A stretch of 64,000 nucleotides of DNA from Cinclus cinclus (Eukaryota > Chordata > Aves > Passeriformes > Cinclidae), in contig NC_085055.1 of NCBI RefSeq assembly GCF_963662255.1, forward strand, positions 19,268,704 through 19,332,703. The letters are read 5' to 3'. A program made the translations under genes and the position numbers. The notes under the pieces were generated by a model. That model made no database searches, was not told the origin of the DNA, and was given only the letters and a program-made list of their open reading frames with translations. How positions within the stretch are numbered: the stretch's first letter is position 1; each line of letters starts with the position of its first letter. Positions 9,701 through 24,700 of the stretch are shown here, piece by piece.

Positions 9701-12700
9701 AACCCTCATTTTCCTGCTTTTTTCCTTTTAGCCAATAGGTATTAGTTAGTTGATATTTTTTTATTTTTCCTGCATGAAGCTGTGGGTGTGAGAATTTAAT
9801 GAGGAGAGGGGCTAACAAGGTGGTGGAGGAAATGGTGATGCCATTGAGTGGAGACAGTGCTGTTCAGGAAAAGTGAGAAGCATGAAAGAGACCTGTGAGA
9901 GGAAGCAAAAGCACAGAAAAAGCAGATGTATAGGTAAATTGAGTACATTTTTCACATCATAGTTCTTGAAGCAAAGTAGGCATAGAGCCAATATATTTTG
10001 GTTTTATTGAGCAGGTGACAACGCTGAAAATTTGAATCCCTTTGAGATGTTTCTCTCCTGAATTACTGTATTTTATCCATGGTTTTTGAGCTAGTGATAA
10101 TTTATGCTTCTACTTCCTGATAGGCCCTGATAGTTTATGTCCTTTCTTCAGGCAAGGGAGAGTAATCCAACAATAGTGCTGCTGCTAGTTGGTGATAATT
10201 GACGAATTCATGTAGGGAATGATTTGTGTTGTCAGTGCTGGTAAACAAACATCACATTTAAGCTCCTTTGAGACAGTGGAAGCGGAGAAAGATTTAATGT
10301 GCATAAGGAGTTATTTAACAAATAGACATTCTGGATGAAGCAATACACACTTGATAACAAAAGGGTTGTTTTCCTGGGTAAGAGGAATAATTTATTTAAA
10401 ACCTGTACATTTCTTTATGTTGTTGATATTTGCCTGGGCTGAGTGAACACTGCTGTGTGTCTTTTTAAGTAATTGATCATGGTTTGCCAGCAGTAAGTAT
10501 GTCTTGGTGTTGAGAGGGACTCCTAAGTATCCATGGAATAGGATTATTTTCTGCATGAATACCAAGAGACTTTAACTGCTGCTGCTGCTCTCAAAGGTCT
10601 GCTTGATTACAGCTTCCTGCAGGTCAGCCATACGGACATTGTACTCTGGCCTCAGCTGCAAGATGTGCAGTTTGTTTTTTTATTTTTTTTAAACCCCTCC
10701 AGTTTCTACTAACTGCAAATTGCTGTTGCTGGTAGGCCCAAGGAGAGATTGTGTTTTTTCCATATTGTGACCATTTTGTACATTTTGTCTTAATTTTGAT
10801 TATCCCTGTGTTCTAAATAAGAAATAAGAATGTTTATTTCACTGAGAGTTTGGGGGCTGCATGATCAAGGAAGATATACTGACAGAAGCACTATTCATTT
10901 CTTATTTAGCCAGTGAAAAAATATTTAGCATGAACTAAAAATTCAATTCAAGCAGCAGGAGTAATGCTGAAAATGTTAGGCTATGCACACAGTTTAACAA
11001 ATGCACAACAAATCATACATTAAACAAATGGGAATTAGGTTTTTTTCAACATTTTATGATGAGTTTAATAATAACAACACTAAAGCAGTTAATTCAGTTC
11101 GGGAGAGTTGTCCAGATAAGTCAATTGCAGTAAAGAGATTTTGGAATGATAAGGGTAGTTAAGGGCTGTTTTTCACCACTAGTTGGTGAATTGACACCCT
11201 TCCTCTTTCTTTTGTCTTTGCATTAGTCATTATATGTGAAATTAATCATAAAGTCTGGTATTGTCCCAGCAGATTTTGTTTGTGTCTTTGTCAACATTGA
11301 GGTTTTGAAGCATCTAATTCTCAGCGGTGCTGTGGGGGTGGGAACCAGCCCCTCTCCTGGAGTGCTCTCGTTTTTATCTTGACTGCTGACATCTGGGACA
11401 CACAGAAGTGGTAATAGCTCTTCCAGTTTTGATGCTTCACTGTTGTATCTGTCTGTGCATACCATACTAGAAACGTGATTATATTGTGATAGTCTCTGTA
11501 TACACTTGATCCTACTGGTAGACCAGAATAAACAGAAAATACATTTTTAGGGTTAGAGATTTTACTCTCTGCTGGGGTTTGGATAATGCCCTGAGTTCTT
11601 GTATCTCAGAGTATTGCCGTTCTTTTGGATCACCATTAAAACAGTTCTTCATTTAGCATTGTGATGAAAGAGAACTCTATTTGACACTAAAACCAAAAAG
11701 CTTTAGAAACCAATTAAAGAAAACTTATCTTTCTTTCTTTTTTTTTTTTTGACTGGGGTTTTCTGACAGAAGCACTCCTCACTCATTTTGTCTTGCAGCC
11801 ACGTTTAAAATAATGAAATCTGCAAATGTGATGGTGAAGGCTGGAGCTCCTATTCTAATCTCTTAGCAGTAGAATTATTAAATTTGCTTCTTTTTCCTTA
11901 ATCTGTCACCAGTGGTATATCCCTGCAAACAAATGTTATTAAACAGAGGTAATACTGGCTTCAGTGATAGAAGCAGGTAAAATGCTTCTATCAAAGCATT
12001 TCGTATATTCCAATGGTGTTTGTACCTGTGGCACAGAATGGGTTTTCGAGATAATGTCCACTTCTTTTAAAGAAGGAATTTTTGTTTCTCTTTTTTCTTT
12101 TTCCCATTGGAGACCTATTCTGGTACTTTATAGTAAATACTTCTGAGAAGTCAAAGCATTAGAAACATAGTTATAATGGTAAAAACATAATTTCTGTAAA
12201 TCAGGCACTTTATCAAAGATAATTTCTTAAAGATAGAGCACATAATGATGAAAGATTGGGAAAAGCATTGTTTGTACGCTGGTATTTTTTGGGTTTGTGC
12301 AGGACAGGATAACTTCAGGATGCTGATCTCATTGTGTTTTAACAGCCTTTCCTGTCTTTGTGTCACCAGCTTATTGTTAAAACAGAGGAAGATTCTTTAT
12401 TTTACTGAATAGCAAAAAATCAAATGAGCAAACAGAATAGAAGAAGCACTTTATACTGGGGACTGTCCTTTGTGGGAAAGAGTTAGGTGTAAATATCTGA
12501 TGAGTCAAACTATCAAGTCAAGCTTTTGTGGTTACTCCTGGTACTGCTATCTAAAGGATGGTTGTGGTGTTACCCTTCCCTTCTGCCAGCAGAAGTGCTT
12601 TTGCAGCAGTGTAGTAATCTGAGCCATAAAATTGCTCTGAATTAGCACGGTGCTCCCTCTTCCTTCCATCTTCGGTTAATTTTAACTTTGAGCTAGTTGA

Positions 12701-15700
12701 AAAAATGCTTGGTTTTGTATAACTAAGAGGGCAGAGAGGGGTGTGTACTAGGGGGAAATTAAGAAATTGGCAAATGTTAAAGTAAAACGTTTTAATAAAT
12801 GTGAAGTCGTATCTTTAGGGCAATGCTGAAGTGGCAAACTGTAGCTTAAGTGCAAAACAGTAAAATGTCTTAAGTGAAAATGGATGCAGAGTTATAAATG
12901 GAGAAACAGCAAGGATGCAAAACTCTTTCTGTGAATTCATCAAAGAGCCACAGCTGCTGGTTTGCATTACAGGAGGTACATTGTTCAGGAGCTGATGCAG
13001 TTGACTCCTGGTAATCTGGCTCTTCCCAAAAGTTTTGGTTGAGTTTTAGCTGAGGCAGAGAACTGAATTAATTTTTGTACTGGTTCTTTAATTTATATTT
13101 TCCTGGACTGATAGTTTCTCTCATCTGCATAATGAGTCACAGTTATTAGCTAATTTGCATGGACAGCTCAGACTGTATCATGATCGTCTTTCTTATGCCT
13201 TTGAGGAAATCTTAGCAGCAGCAGCATCACAAGGGGAGTCCCTGTGTAGCCATTATCTTTCTTGCCATGGGACTTGTGTGGGAATCTCATCGGAGTGTCT
13301 GGTGTGAAGTGTCACAGCTGCACTGTGTTTCATGCAGGAATGTGATGTGCAGGTTGCAGGCTTTCCTTGTGTAATGCCCTTGTGATGGTGCCTGTTCTGG
13401 TCTAGCAGAGTTCACCCTGCTGTTGATATTGGCACTGGTAGGTCCCTTTGGAGAAAGAATAAAAGAAGAAAATAGGAATTTTTGAAAATGTTGATTTCAT
13501 ATTTATAAAGAAAGAAAACAACAAACACAACAGAAGATGGTGCTTTGCTTTTAGTGTCTACTGCGCCATACTTGCTGGTTTGCCTGTTTTTTTTTTTCTC
13601 CCAGAGGAGATTTTTCACTCTGATGACATCAGTCTTCATTAATCTTGGCTGTTGGCTAGCTCAAGTCTTGGAATTTAGGAACTTAATTTTTCAACAGGGA
13701 AAAAGTACTTGAATGGAAGATGGTATTTTCAAGTCCTGGTACAGATTTGTGTGGTGTAGCTGGAAAACTACTGAAACTGGTGACTGAAAACCAACCTGAT
13801 TAGGTGTTGGCTTTGCTGCAAACACTGATATTTTTGTGCTGACCTATTCCCTCGGTGCTGTGTCAGGATAAAAAATATTTCTTTAACCTATGATCTCTAG
13901 TTTATGAAATTACAGGATTTCCTCTTGTCCATATTCCAGTCCTTGTCTGTTTTTTTTTACATATCCTTTGTACTGCAAGAAGGAAACAAGTTGTAACAAA
14001 CTTTTGCTAAATTGGTACTCCATTCTTGAAAGTATTGTGGTCTCCTTGGGTTTTGCCTCCCTTGGAATTGCAATGGTAGAAAGAAAGTCTGTTTTTACTG
14101 AGGGGTCTCTCTAGGTCACTGCCTAGGATGTTGGTGCAGTCTGCAGAGGGGAGACGCTTGGCTCAGCTCAGCCAGCTGGAATGCAGGGCTGGTTGTGTTA
14201 CCTCAGGAGTGTGAGGCTGCTCGCTGCTCATTCCAGTTGTCCTCAGGCACCAAGCCCTGGAATACAGACAGTGGCCTGGTTTTGAGGGGAATGTCTCTGA
14301 CCAGAGGAAAGAGAATTTTCTGCTCCTGGAAAACCTTATGGAGTTACTGTTCTCCATGAAGAGGTGGGGAAAGTAGCATGTTTGGTTGTTGAGTAACACT
14401 TAACAATGGAAAATCAGTTCAGAGTAACTTTAAATCTAAAAAGAAAGAAACAAGCCTTGTAAAGCAAGCTATCTTTTATTTTGTGCATACATTGCCTACT
14501 TCAGGAAAAGTACTATAGAAATAGTTTGGAGATGTTTTTAACATGGTGGCAATTTTTATACTTCCACCTATAAAACTGCAGTCTTTCCAATCACAGAATT
14601 CCAGAAGATATGGAACAGTTTTTCTGTGTCTAAAAGTGTAATAATATTGAGGTTTTATTCTGTTGGATAGTGTGGTGGTTAAAAAAAGATCACACTGCGA
14701 CAAGTAGCTGAGATGTACCTGATAATTTTCCCCTCCTGGTTTGCACATATTATACACATTTTAAAACTGTATTAACTTAGATTAGCATTATGGCACACAT
14801 GAAAATTTTGTGAAAGAGGTTAGGGTGATTCCTTATTTTAGGGTAGAGGAAATGTTCTTTATGTGATTTGTAAGTGTGGCTTGGGGGGGGGGGTTAGCCT
14901 TGTGCTCTGAGGAAATGAAGCTGAGGCATTGGGCAGGCCAGCTAGAGGGACTTCTCCCTGCCCATAGCTTTGACAAAAACTTTTGACAGTTTGAACTAAT
15001 TTGTCAGGAGGACGGGGGTCTGTAGAGGAGAAAGTGCTTTGTTACTGCTGACCATGAAGAGGAGAGTGCAGTGGGGTATTTGTGCTTATTACACATTAGA
15101 AAATCCACATCCTGAGGTGTACATCCTAGGACCAGAAGGCCCAAGAAATCAGGATCATTGAGTTTGCTGCTCACCAAACCAAACTGCTGGTTTGTGAAAA
15201 ATTGTATATGCTATGAGCTATTAGCAGGATGATGTAATGGATTAAAATACTGTGAAGTATCCAAAAGTATGCAATAGGTGCATGTGCTGCTTGACCTTAT
15301 CTGCCACATATGAGTTGTCAGAACCTTATTCCTAACTGATGTCAGTGACTCATTGATTTTTTTTCCCATGTAAGAGGGGGTTTCGAGCAGCTGGGCTGTT
15401 GTGTTTATAAATGCTCTTGCTCTTGTCTTTATTCCAGTAATATGTCTGATGCTCTGGCGAATGCCGTGTGTGAGCGCTGCCAGACGCGGTTCGATCCTGC
15501 CGAGAGGATTGTGAACAGCAATGGGGAGCTCTATCACGAGAACTGCTTTGTCTGTGCTCAGTGCTTTCGGCAGTTCCCAGAGGGACTCTTTTATGAGGTG
15601 AGTTCTCAGACGGGTTGGAAGAGAAGAGAAATAGCTGTGGTAAAATGCAAGGAAATCTCATCTTTCTTGCTTGCTTAATTTCTTAGCCCTGAACACTTGT

Positions 15701-18700
15701 TGCCATTTTTTTGAGGAGCTTTCAACTTAATTTCCCTTTTTTTCTTCTCATGTGTTCCTTCAGTAACAGCAAAAGCAGCTCTTTGGGCAGGACGCATTTC
15801 AAAAAAGAAAATAAAAAGTGTTCATCATCACAGAATTGCAGAATGGTTTGGGTTGGAAGGGACCTTAAAACTCATGACATTCCAAACCCTGCCATAGGCA
15901 GGGCCACTTTCCAATGGACCAGGTAGTTCAAAGCACTGTCTAACCTGGCCTTAATGTTTCATTAGACATAAGTGAATTTTTGTCTTTATTTTTACATGTA
16001 CTGTACCAAACTGTTCCAGTTGGGCAGCTGAAATAAGTGAACCCATTTAAAAGCTAGGTTGAATTTTTTTTACAGAATATGCACAGGCACATATTTTGAA
16101 TAATGCATTGTTTTAAACTTGCTGTATTTTATTTTGATGTGAGTTTTAGCCTCATGCAGGAGGAACAGTAGTTCTGAACTAAAAGCAAAAATGAAATTAA
16201 ACAGCACTATAGAAAAAGGATTGTGGTATTCAGGATTTTTACTGTCTTGTTAGTAGCATTGCTATTAATTTAGCTGTGCAAATTCACCATGAGGCTGAAG
16301 TCACATGTGGATATTTCTTTAAGGAGAACCTTTAGGAGTTGAAAAACAGGTGTGTAGGAGGCTAGAACTGGAAAGCTTGACTGACCTGGACTAATGGAAA
16401 TGGACTAATGGCCATGGAAAATCATGCTGAACTGTCAAGATGTAAAAGTAGTTTGGTTATTCATGGGGGCTCCTTCTCTTTTGTTTTGTCTGCAGTTTGA
16501 AGGTAGGAAGTACTGTGAACATGACTTCCAGATGCTGTTTGCTCCTTGCTGTGGAGAATGTGGTAAGAAGTGACAAATATCAACACCAGGGCTTAACAAC
16601 TGCAGGGTTGTGCAAACCTTGCAGCATTGCTGTGACATCCAGGCTTGGGCTGGGATTGTTGGGGTTGTTTTAAGGAGTCAGGAGCTCTGGGTGGGAACAA
16701 AGCATGGTACCGACAGTGATTTTGGGTTATCCTGGTTGTGGGAATAATTGGGGTTTTTTCTCAAAGTTAGATTGTAATAGTAGTTATGGAATTAAAGTGA
16801 AAGGACTATGAAGGATGGTAGATTTTGATAAGACTGTTTTCTGCATGCATCTCATGCTTTCCTTTTGCAGGTGAGTTTATTACTGGGCGTGTTATCAAGG
16901 CAATGAACAACAACTGGCACCCAGAATGTTTCCGCTGTGAGCTCTGCAATGTAACCCTTGCTGACCTGGGTTTTGTGAAGAATGCTGGCAGGTAAGGTGG
17001 AGCAGGTCAGAAAGTTTTAGCTATGTGTTATTGATACAGCTGTGAGATGCTGAGGGTGGTCAGTTAGTTTTACACTGGGAAGGACAGCTTGAAAAGGTTC
17101 AGAAAAAACTTCCAGAATAACCTGTTAGATGGGAAATTCTTCATCCAATGAAACATGAAGAAGCTCAAATTTTAGTGGCTAGTGAAAAGAAAGAGATTTC
17201 AGGCAGAAGATAGAGATTCCAGGGATTTCAGACAGATGGTTGCATAACAAGTGAGAAAAATGAATTATGTGATTTCAGGCAGGCTGTTTAGCAAGTAAGC
17301 TGCTGAGCAGGAAATCAAAATGTAGCAAAAGGCCAAAAGAATAACACAATGATTACAGCAAACTCTTTTCAGCCTGTGATTCCGCTGGTCTTTAGAAATC
17401 ATTCATTTTAAATGCAGAAATACAAAAAGGAATCCTAGAGGTCGATTAATACATTTAATTCAGAAATAAGAAACAAAAACACAAAAGGGAGTTTATACAA
17501 AAGCATACCATTATAAGAAAATAAAACAATCCAGCAGTTAGCAAACAGTGTTGCACAATTCAGAGTTAATTTTAGACTTTGATATGTTATGAGCAAACTC
17601 TAGTAGTTTCCTAGAGTTTATATTTTCACTAACTAAATGGTGAAAGAAGGAAGAAAAGGTCATATACTTGGACCTGTCCAGCAGGGAGTTCTGTCAACTC
17701 CTCCTTCCTTTTCATACTGTATGCAACCTCTGTGCCTTAGCTTCTTTAGCTGGGCATAGTTGATTTTCTTTTGGCACTTCATCTTACTGGAATGGGCTGT
17801 TGGAATAGCGCTTGGGGTGTTTTGGGGAAGCAGACAGGATAAAAGCAGTTCAAGCAAGATAAACTATGTTTGATTTTTTGAAGTAGTGCACCTAATCTAA
17901 AATGATAAGGAACTCGTTCCCAAAAGCATAGCAGAGAGATAGGTGTGTGTATTTATGTAATAATATATTTCACCTATCACATGATTTCCTATAATATGTA
18001 TCTTCATAGTATTGAAAAGCAGTCTCTTGGTAAATATTATTGGAAACTCTTGCATTCTTTTTTTCCATTTTCATTGTACCTTGTCTACCCTAGTCTGCCT
18101 GTCACTTCAGGCGTATTCTGCTGGATGCAATTTCTATCAGTGAGAATAAATATAATCCCTACTTTATCCATAGTGAAGGAATAGTCTTGCTAGATAAGTC
18201 ACCAAAAACAACTGTAAACCATCTTAAAGCTAGGAATCTTTTCTGTCTTAATTCCTGTCCAGGCTGGGTTCATTGCTTCATTCTGGGATTTTGTTGTTGT
18301 TGTTGTTGTTGTTTTGTTTATTTTTATTTTCTTGTCATCATTTAGTACCAATTTTCTCTCTATTACATATAAGCACTTTAAATTCAGAAACTTGAACAAG
18401 ATGTGCAAATGTCAGGATTTTTTCATCAGGGAGGTTTATCTCAGGAGTGAATCTCTACTGCTGGCACATTGTGAAATTTTAAAGGCTGTATGCATTGTGC
18501 AGAGGAAGCACTGAGCACTTTGGAAATTATGTTCTTTGAAAAAAAATAAATACATGGGTCCATTAGAGACCACTGTCCCCTTCCCTATTCCTAAGTGTTC
18601 ATCCCTCAGTTTCATTTCTTGGAAGCCAGTAAAACTGTCCTCCTGTTTACAGTTTCAGCAGTACAAACACATGTATTCTCTGTGGTCAGAGGGGTTCTTG

Positions 18701-21700
18701 TTAATGGCAGCCCCATAAAAACAACAGAACTTCCCTTCTCAGGGTGAGCTTGACTCTGGGTGGACTGTCTTGCTGAATATTTGTGCTCTCAGCTGATTGT
18801 GGTAAAAGAGAGTGTTCTTAAGATGAAGCACTGACACTGACAAGAGTCATGTTCACAGTTCAGATTTGGCACTTAGTGAGCTTTCATTTGTCTTGCCCTC
18901 ATAAGTTTGAGGCAGCATTATGGTCTTTTTAATACAAAACAGATTGCACAAAGCCTCACGGAATTTCTCAGCTACAAAAAAATACACGATGGGGTCGAAG
19001 GCGCCGTTGAGGCTGGTAAGGCAGGAGGTGATGCGGTTGCTGAGGGCCAGGACACGCTGTGTTTCACAGGAAGCTTTGGTCCCGTTGTAATAGACAATAT
19101 AAATGTAGCGATTGACATGATAAGGCACAAAGCAAATTAGAAAGATCATCACAACCATGATGATCATTTTGACAGCTTTTTCCTTCAGGTGTTTCTCAAC
19201 TCTGTTCCCAGTCTTCAGGCTCTGGATGATGAGTAAGTAGCAAGTCACAGTAGTAACAAAGGGGAAGGTGAATGCCACTGCTAAGGACACGAGGGCGTGA
19301 CGTGAGGCCTTTTCTCTGTAGAGCTGCAGGCAGACGGTTGTGTTTTTCATCTGGACCGTCTGCACACTGAGCAGCAGAGGTGCCATTGCCACACCAACGA
19401 TGACCCACAGAAAGACGCATGCCACATGGGCATACCGGGACCTGCGGAGCTTGATGGACTTCACAGGGTGCACAATGGCCAGGAAACGGTCAACACTGAT
19501 GCACATCAGGAAGTAGATACTGGCATACATGTTGAGGTAAAAAAGGAAGCCGGTGAGTCTGCATGGGATCTCACCAAATGGCCAGTGGTTGCCAGAAAAA
19601 TGGTACACCAGCCGGGTGGGAAGTACCAGCACAAAGGACAGGTCAGCCACAGCGAGATGCATCAGGAAAATGTTGGCAGGTGTGCCTGACTTTTGATCCC
19701 GGATGAAGAGCCAAAGAGCCAGGGCATTGCCTGCAAAAGCCAGGATGAAATCCAGAAAGTAGAAAGTGGCAAAAATCATGTTCTCAAGGTGTGTCTCTTT
19801 GCCACATTGCTCTGATGTTTCCAAAGCGAAATTTGATTGATTTGAGCAGTTGAAGAGCAGGCTTGAAGCTGCTGGCCCATTCATTTTTTCCTGCACTTCT
19901 GAAGAAAAAAAAAAACCCTAAATGTGAAAGAATTAAGACAGTATATTACAAAAGAGCCTGGGTTTGTGGAAAACAAAAACAACAAAGACCCAAAAAACCC
20001 CACATGTGAAAGTCAGCAATGTCTCCTGTTTGCTAGCATCAGTGTTTAATATAACAGGTCAGTCTGAATTTTAACCTTATGCTGGATTTCTGAATACCTT
20101 CTGCTCAGCTGGCTTTACCAGACCAGTAATTCCTGTGGAAGGATCCCCAGTGAAGAGCTGGCTAGCTGGTGATGGGCTTGTCTCCAGCTGGTGCTGAGGT
20201 CAGTTGTACAGCCAGGTAGTGAGATGCTTGTGTGTCTGGTTAAGAGGAGTAGGAGTGAGTTCTGTGTATCTAACTAGAAAGTATTTGCCATGTTTCAGTT
20301 TGATAGTCTGATTCAGGACTGAGGAGTTCCTGATGAGTCAGCTTTTCTGAGCACATGTATCTGTTCTAAGGTGATCTAGCTTAGGATATCTGTCTTGCTC
20401 TTAAAAGAGATAAAAGACAGGTCAAATGCTGATGTTATTAAAAAAAATCCCCAGAGTTCCTGACAACCTTTGAGCATTATTTTAAAGTCCTGTGTTAAAG
20501 GAAAATGCACCTAGTTCCCATATAGGAGGAAACTTTTCAGATGGGTAGCAACATCTCTTTTGACACCAAATTGACTCAAGGAAGATTTTAAATAATGCCC
20601 ATCCTATCAGTCACCTCTCCAAGTGTAATCCTTCCCTGCAGCTTTTATCTTTCACCATAGCTCTCTTTTTTCCCCCTCAAAAGCCTGAGCTCCACTGTAG
20701 CTTATCCTGGGCCTTCTCCAAGTAGAAGCTCCAGTAGATAGCAGCTTTGCCAGTCTCTGTTTGCAATGTCCTGAACAGCATCAACAAGAGGTGTGATAGG
20801 ATTTTCTGACCACCTACCCATGGATTTTATACATTGCTTATCTGTGGGTATAGGTGGTAGGGAACTGCAGATGGTCTGAAATTCCAGCAATGTCTCTATT
20901 ACTTGGATTCCTCAGAAATGTTACAGTATGTGCAGGAGTACCCCCGTTTTGCTCACCATTGCATTTTGTACTGACAGACAATTTCTCAATAATAATCAAT
21001 ACATCTTCAAATAAATCCATTTTGCTGATGCAAACTGCATCCAGCTCCCCAACAGAACTCCTTGTTCAGATGTCTAAAAATATTTGGATCATAAACAACT
21101 GAAATGGGATTAAGGACAAACCAGTATATTTGAAAATGAAAGAAAATTCCAAGGTAATTAATATCTTCAGTTTGGCTGCTGTTATTTTCAGAAGACTGGA
21201 ATAGCTGGACATTAATGTGCTGGATCACATCTGTTTGGTTCACAGTTGAAGAGACAAAGTCAACAGCAGGGAGATTGGATGAAATTCAGAAATTGGAAGT
21301 TCTTCTTATGGCCACAGAGGGCCCTTCTTACTTCATGCATTGCCTGGATACCCTTCCGGATTTGAGTATTTTTAACAAGTTGCTATCTTGCCATTACTTA
21401 CAATTGCATGTGCAAGAAAGACTGTACAGTCTTTTTGTTTTTATAAAAGTACTTGTGAAGTTGTGCTTTCACATACATAAAGGAAGATGCCCTGCTGCAA
21501 TTTGTTTTATGTGAAGGTCACAAGTTTTTAGAGGAGGCCACAATTTTTTGTTTATATTATTCATTTGTCCCTTACAAAGTAAAACCTGCAAGTATCCTTG
21601 AGCCCAAGAGTTTAAAGTTTTGTATGAGATAGTAACATTGACTCACATACTTGACCTCCCTGAGTGGAATTAGTTTAAATACCTATTTTTCAGTTGCATA

Positions 21701-24700
21701 CTGAAAGAGAAACACATGAGACCATGCCTTTTTACTGACTGTTAATTTATGATGGTGCTTATCACCTCATGTTCTAGCTATTAAGCCTTTTTTTTTTTTT
21801 TGTGTGTGTGTGTGTGTGTGTGTCAGGCCCATCCTTTAATTATGCTTTTCATCTGCAAAAAGTGTAAATCAGGTGATCTTCATGTACACACCTGTCAGGG
21901 ATAGGGTGGTCTTATGGCTAAACATTGCTCTAGCCATGGCTGTGACACCTGAGCAAGCAGTAAACAGTGGCTTGGAGCAGCTGAAAAAGCAGAAACCAGG
22001 GTTGTCTGATGGAACAGACTGGGATGGCTCTTATTTATAATGCTTTAAATCAGTTCCCAAAGTGAAGGAGTAAGCAGATTTTTCCCTGTTTACAAGCTAG
22101 TTATTAGAGGTTTAACAGCATGATGCACTAAACCAATTCTATTTGAATTGATTTCCTAAGACAGATCTTGGAAATTCAGATTCAGCTGCATGTCAGTGCC
22201 AGACTTAGAATTGGCAAGACTTCAAAGTTGAGATTTTTATCATCACTGATGACAGCATTGAGTCTGCTATGGATTTCTGTACAGATGTGCTTTTGGTGCA
22301 AAATGGGTTAGAGTATAAAGGAGAATATCAGAGCTATCTGGAAGCCCAGCATATCAGTGTCAGGAAGAGAGAGGCTTAGAACTAATGGTAAAATTGAAAT
22401 AGTCAGTCTTTGCAAATGATGGCCTTCATAATTTTTAGAGCAAGGTGAAGGGAGATGTTTTTCATTGTCTGGTTGGAAGTTACAGAAAAGGGAAGTGGTC
22501 CTCTTTCTAATTTTGCTTATGTTTTAAGTTAAAAGGAAATGTTAATTGCAGCTTTAATGTTTGTGGGTGTTTTTTTGTTTGTTTGTTTTTTTTTTTGTAA
22601 TTCTAGTTATCAGGTGAAAATAATGGTGTGGCACTTAAGTAGGTTCAGAAAAAAGCCAGCATGTGACTAGAATTAATTGTTTGGCTTATTACTAGATTTT
22701 ACATGTTTTCAACAAAATTCTACAGCTTTAGAAAAGTAATAATTCTCTGACAGTATGTTCTCTAGAAGGTGTTGAAAGCCCTTTGCAGATATTTGCAATT
22801 CCATTCCTATTGTCCTTAGATTTGTCCTATAAATTTAAAATAAATATGTTTCAGTTTTTTATGCTTACAGACAAAGCACTGGAATTCCTACAGTCTGTAT
22901 AAATGCTAAGAGCAAACTAAAATAATTCACAAATTACCTAGAATGTGTAGTCTGTGTTAAGCTATATGGTGCAAGAGGCTTTCATTCCACAAAACTCCTT
23001 TAAGAGTTTTTGGCTCATTATCCAATAATTTCTGCTTGAACTGCACTCTTGGTGTTGTGTGAATATTTAGTGATTTACGTATTGCTAAACAGAGCACTGT
23101 TCTGGAACAAGCCATTATCCCAGGCCTCCCAGGGCTGAGCTGTAATGGGGATGTCACTGCTCATTTGAAATACATGCATGCACACTGACCATATTTCATG
23201 CCCTGTTTCTCTTCTGCTCAGAAACAAGAGAACAGTCCACAAGGCTCTGAGTATGGACATAATCACTCTTTCAGCAGATGCTCTGTCTGTCTTTAATGAA
23301 AGAGCTAACAGGAGAAATCTTTAGCTCTTTATACACAATTACCTGGCTAGTTTGGAGCTTTTGTTTGCCTACTGCAGATAAACTGACCTATATGTTAGGG
23401 TTTGTGGTAGGTATCAGAAATTCCAGTTCTTGCTCTCAGCAGAGCAAGAAGTTTCTGGTATGATTATACTGGTTTATGCATTTTTGTGATTATGGGTTTA
23501 GTGTCTTGTCAAATGAGTGTCTCCTGTCTTTCACTCAAAGTACTCTTCATTGGAAATAGTCCATTTCTGACTGAAGTTATTCTCCTGAAAATCACTCTCT
23601 GCTGAGCCTGTATTTCAGCTGAAATACTTGGTTTTTGTGAGCATCAGAGCAGTGTCAGAGAGCACTAGACATACCATACAAATGGCACAAGTGGATATAC
23701 ATTACGTACAAAAGTTTGAAAACCCTTTTTGTTTTGAAGGAGTGACATAAAGAAAGGTGAGAAAATCATTCTTTGAAGTTCAGAAAATGATTCCTGTTCC
23801 TATTCAGATATTCCTGTTATATTCATCCACCTCAGTATGCTCCTCACTGGCACCACCTAAAACTAATACCATTAGGAAAGCTCCTTAAAAAAAAGCTCCT
23901 AGAAGCCAGCCCCTACTATCAAAAGTTGGTCTCTTACCTCTTTACAATGCAATCCTGTGGGTGGAGTGTAGGGTCCTTTTGGGGAATATCTCAATGAACT
24001 CCTCCGGATGACAGCAAACTAGGTAGAAACAAAGTGGAGAAAACAAGATGATTCCAAGGGAGTGCACAGTTGCAGAGTTGCTGAGAGCAGAGAGGGGAGC
24101 CCCTCTATATAGTGTCCTCCTTGCTCTGATAGCACATTATCAGCTCAGTCACACAACAGAGCAGGGGAGAGGACACCCCAGCACTGAGGAGCAGTCTTCA
24201 TCCCAGCTGAGCTCTTGGCACTGGGGTGCTGCTGCTGGTGTAGATATGAGTATCCTGCATGAATATGCCAGTGTTTGTGGTGCTTACTGAAGGCTGTTAC
24301 TGAGCCCCCAGCCCTAAAGACAGAAGCCTTGGAGTCCCGTGATTATTTTAGGAGGGTGGAGAGATGCATTGTTTGGGGGAAATCTAGTATTAACAGACAC
24401 AACAGGACATTTCAGAATGGGATAATTCCATGATGGTGGGAAAGGGGGGTGGGGGGAGAGGGTGAGGGAGAGGGGAGGCTGCTATGGTAACAGCTTAGCC
24501 TGTCCAACACTTCCCTTTGCTTCCAGTAGAGAGGGTCTGTGGGAGGGCAGAGGGTTTGTGAGTGGGGAGGGAGTTGATAATGGTTTATCAGTGCAAATGG
24601 CTGAAGGCGTCTCTTTCAGCTGAATGAGAGGGGTCTCTTTCAGGACTCTTGCTTCAGGGTCCCCATGTCCCTGTATAATTACTCTGCATTTGACAGTGCT

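Larger units (their letters stand above)
3757..15437 (+). other. LIMS2: LIMS2 intron 1, about 11.7 kb
   Basis: A long intron between the first and second coding exons. It holds the alternative first exon at 9044-9165, an LTR-like fragment at 9449-9640, and an 11-G run at 14883-14893. The remainder is AT-rich unique sequence with no other gene recognised on either strand. The open frames here are short and unsupported. Confidence 0.8.

Noticed and set aside
15442..15678. LIMS2 exon 2 as a stand-alone 78-codon gene
   Set aside because: It is exon 2 plus intron read-through; the GTGAGT donor after FYE and the family sequence show splicing.
18907..19689. Plus- and minus-strand open frames of 74-87 codons overlapping GPR17
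   Set aside because: Shadow frames of the GPR17 coding exon.
19885..19896. GPR17 start at an upstream in-frame GTG (19896)
   Set aside because: Vertebrate mRNAs rarely start at GTG, the position is two bases from a splice acceptor, and ATG 19884 matches the family start MNG.
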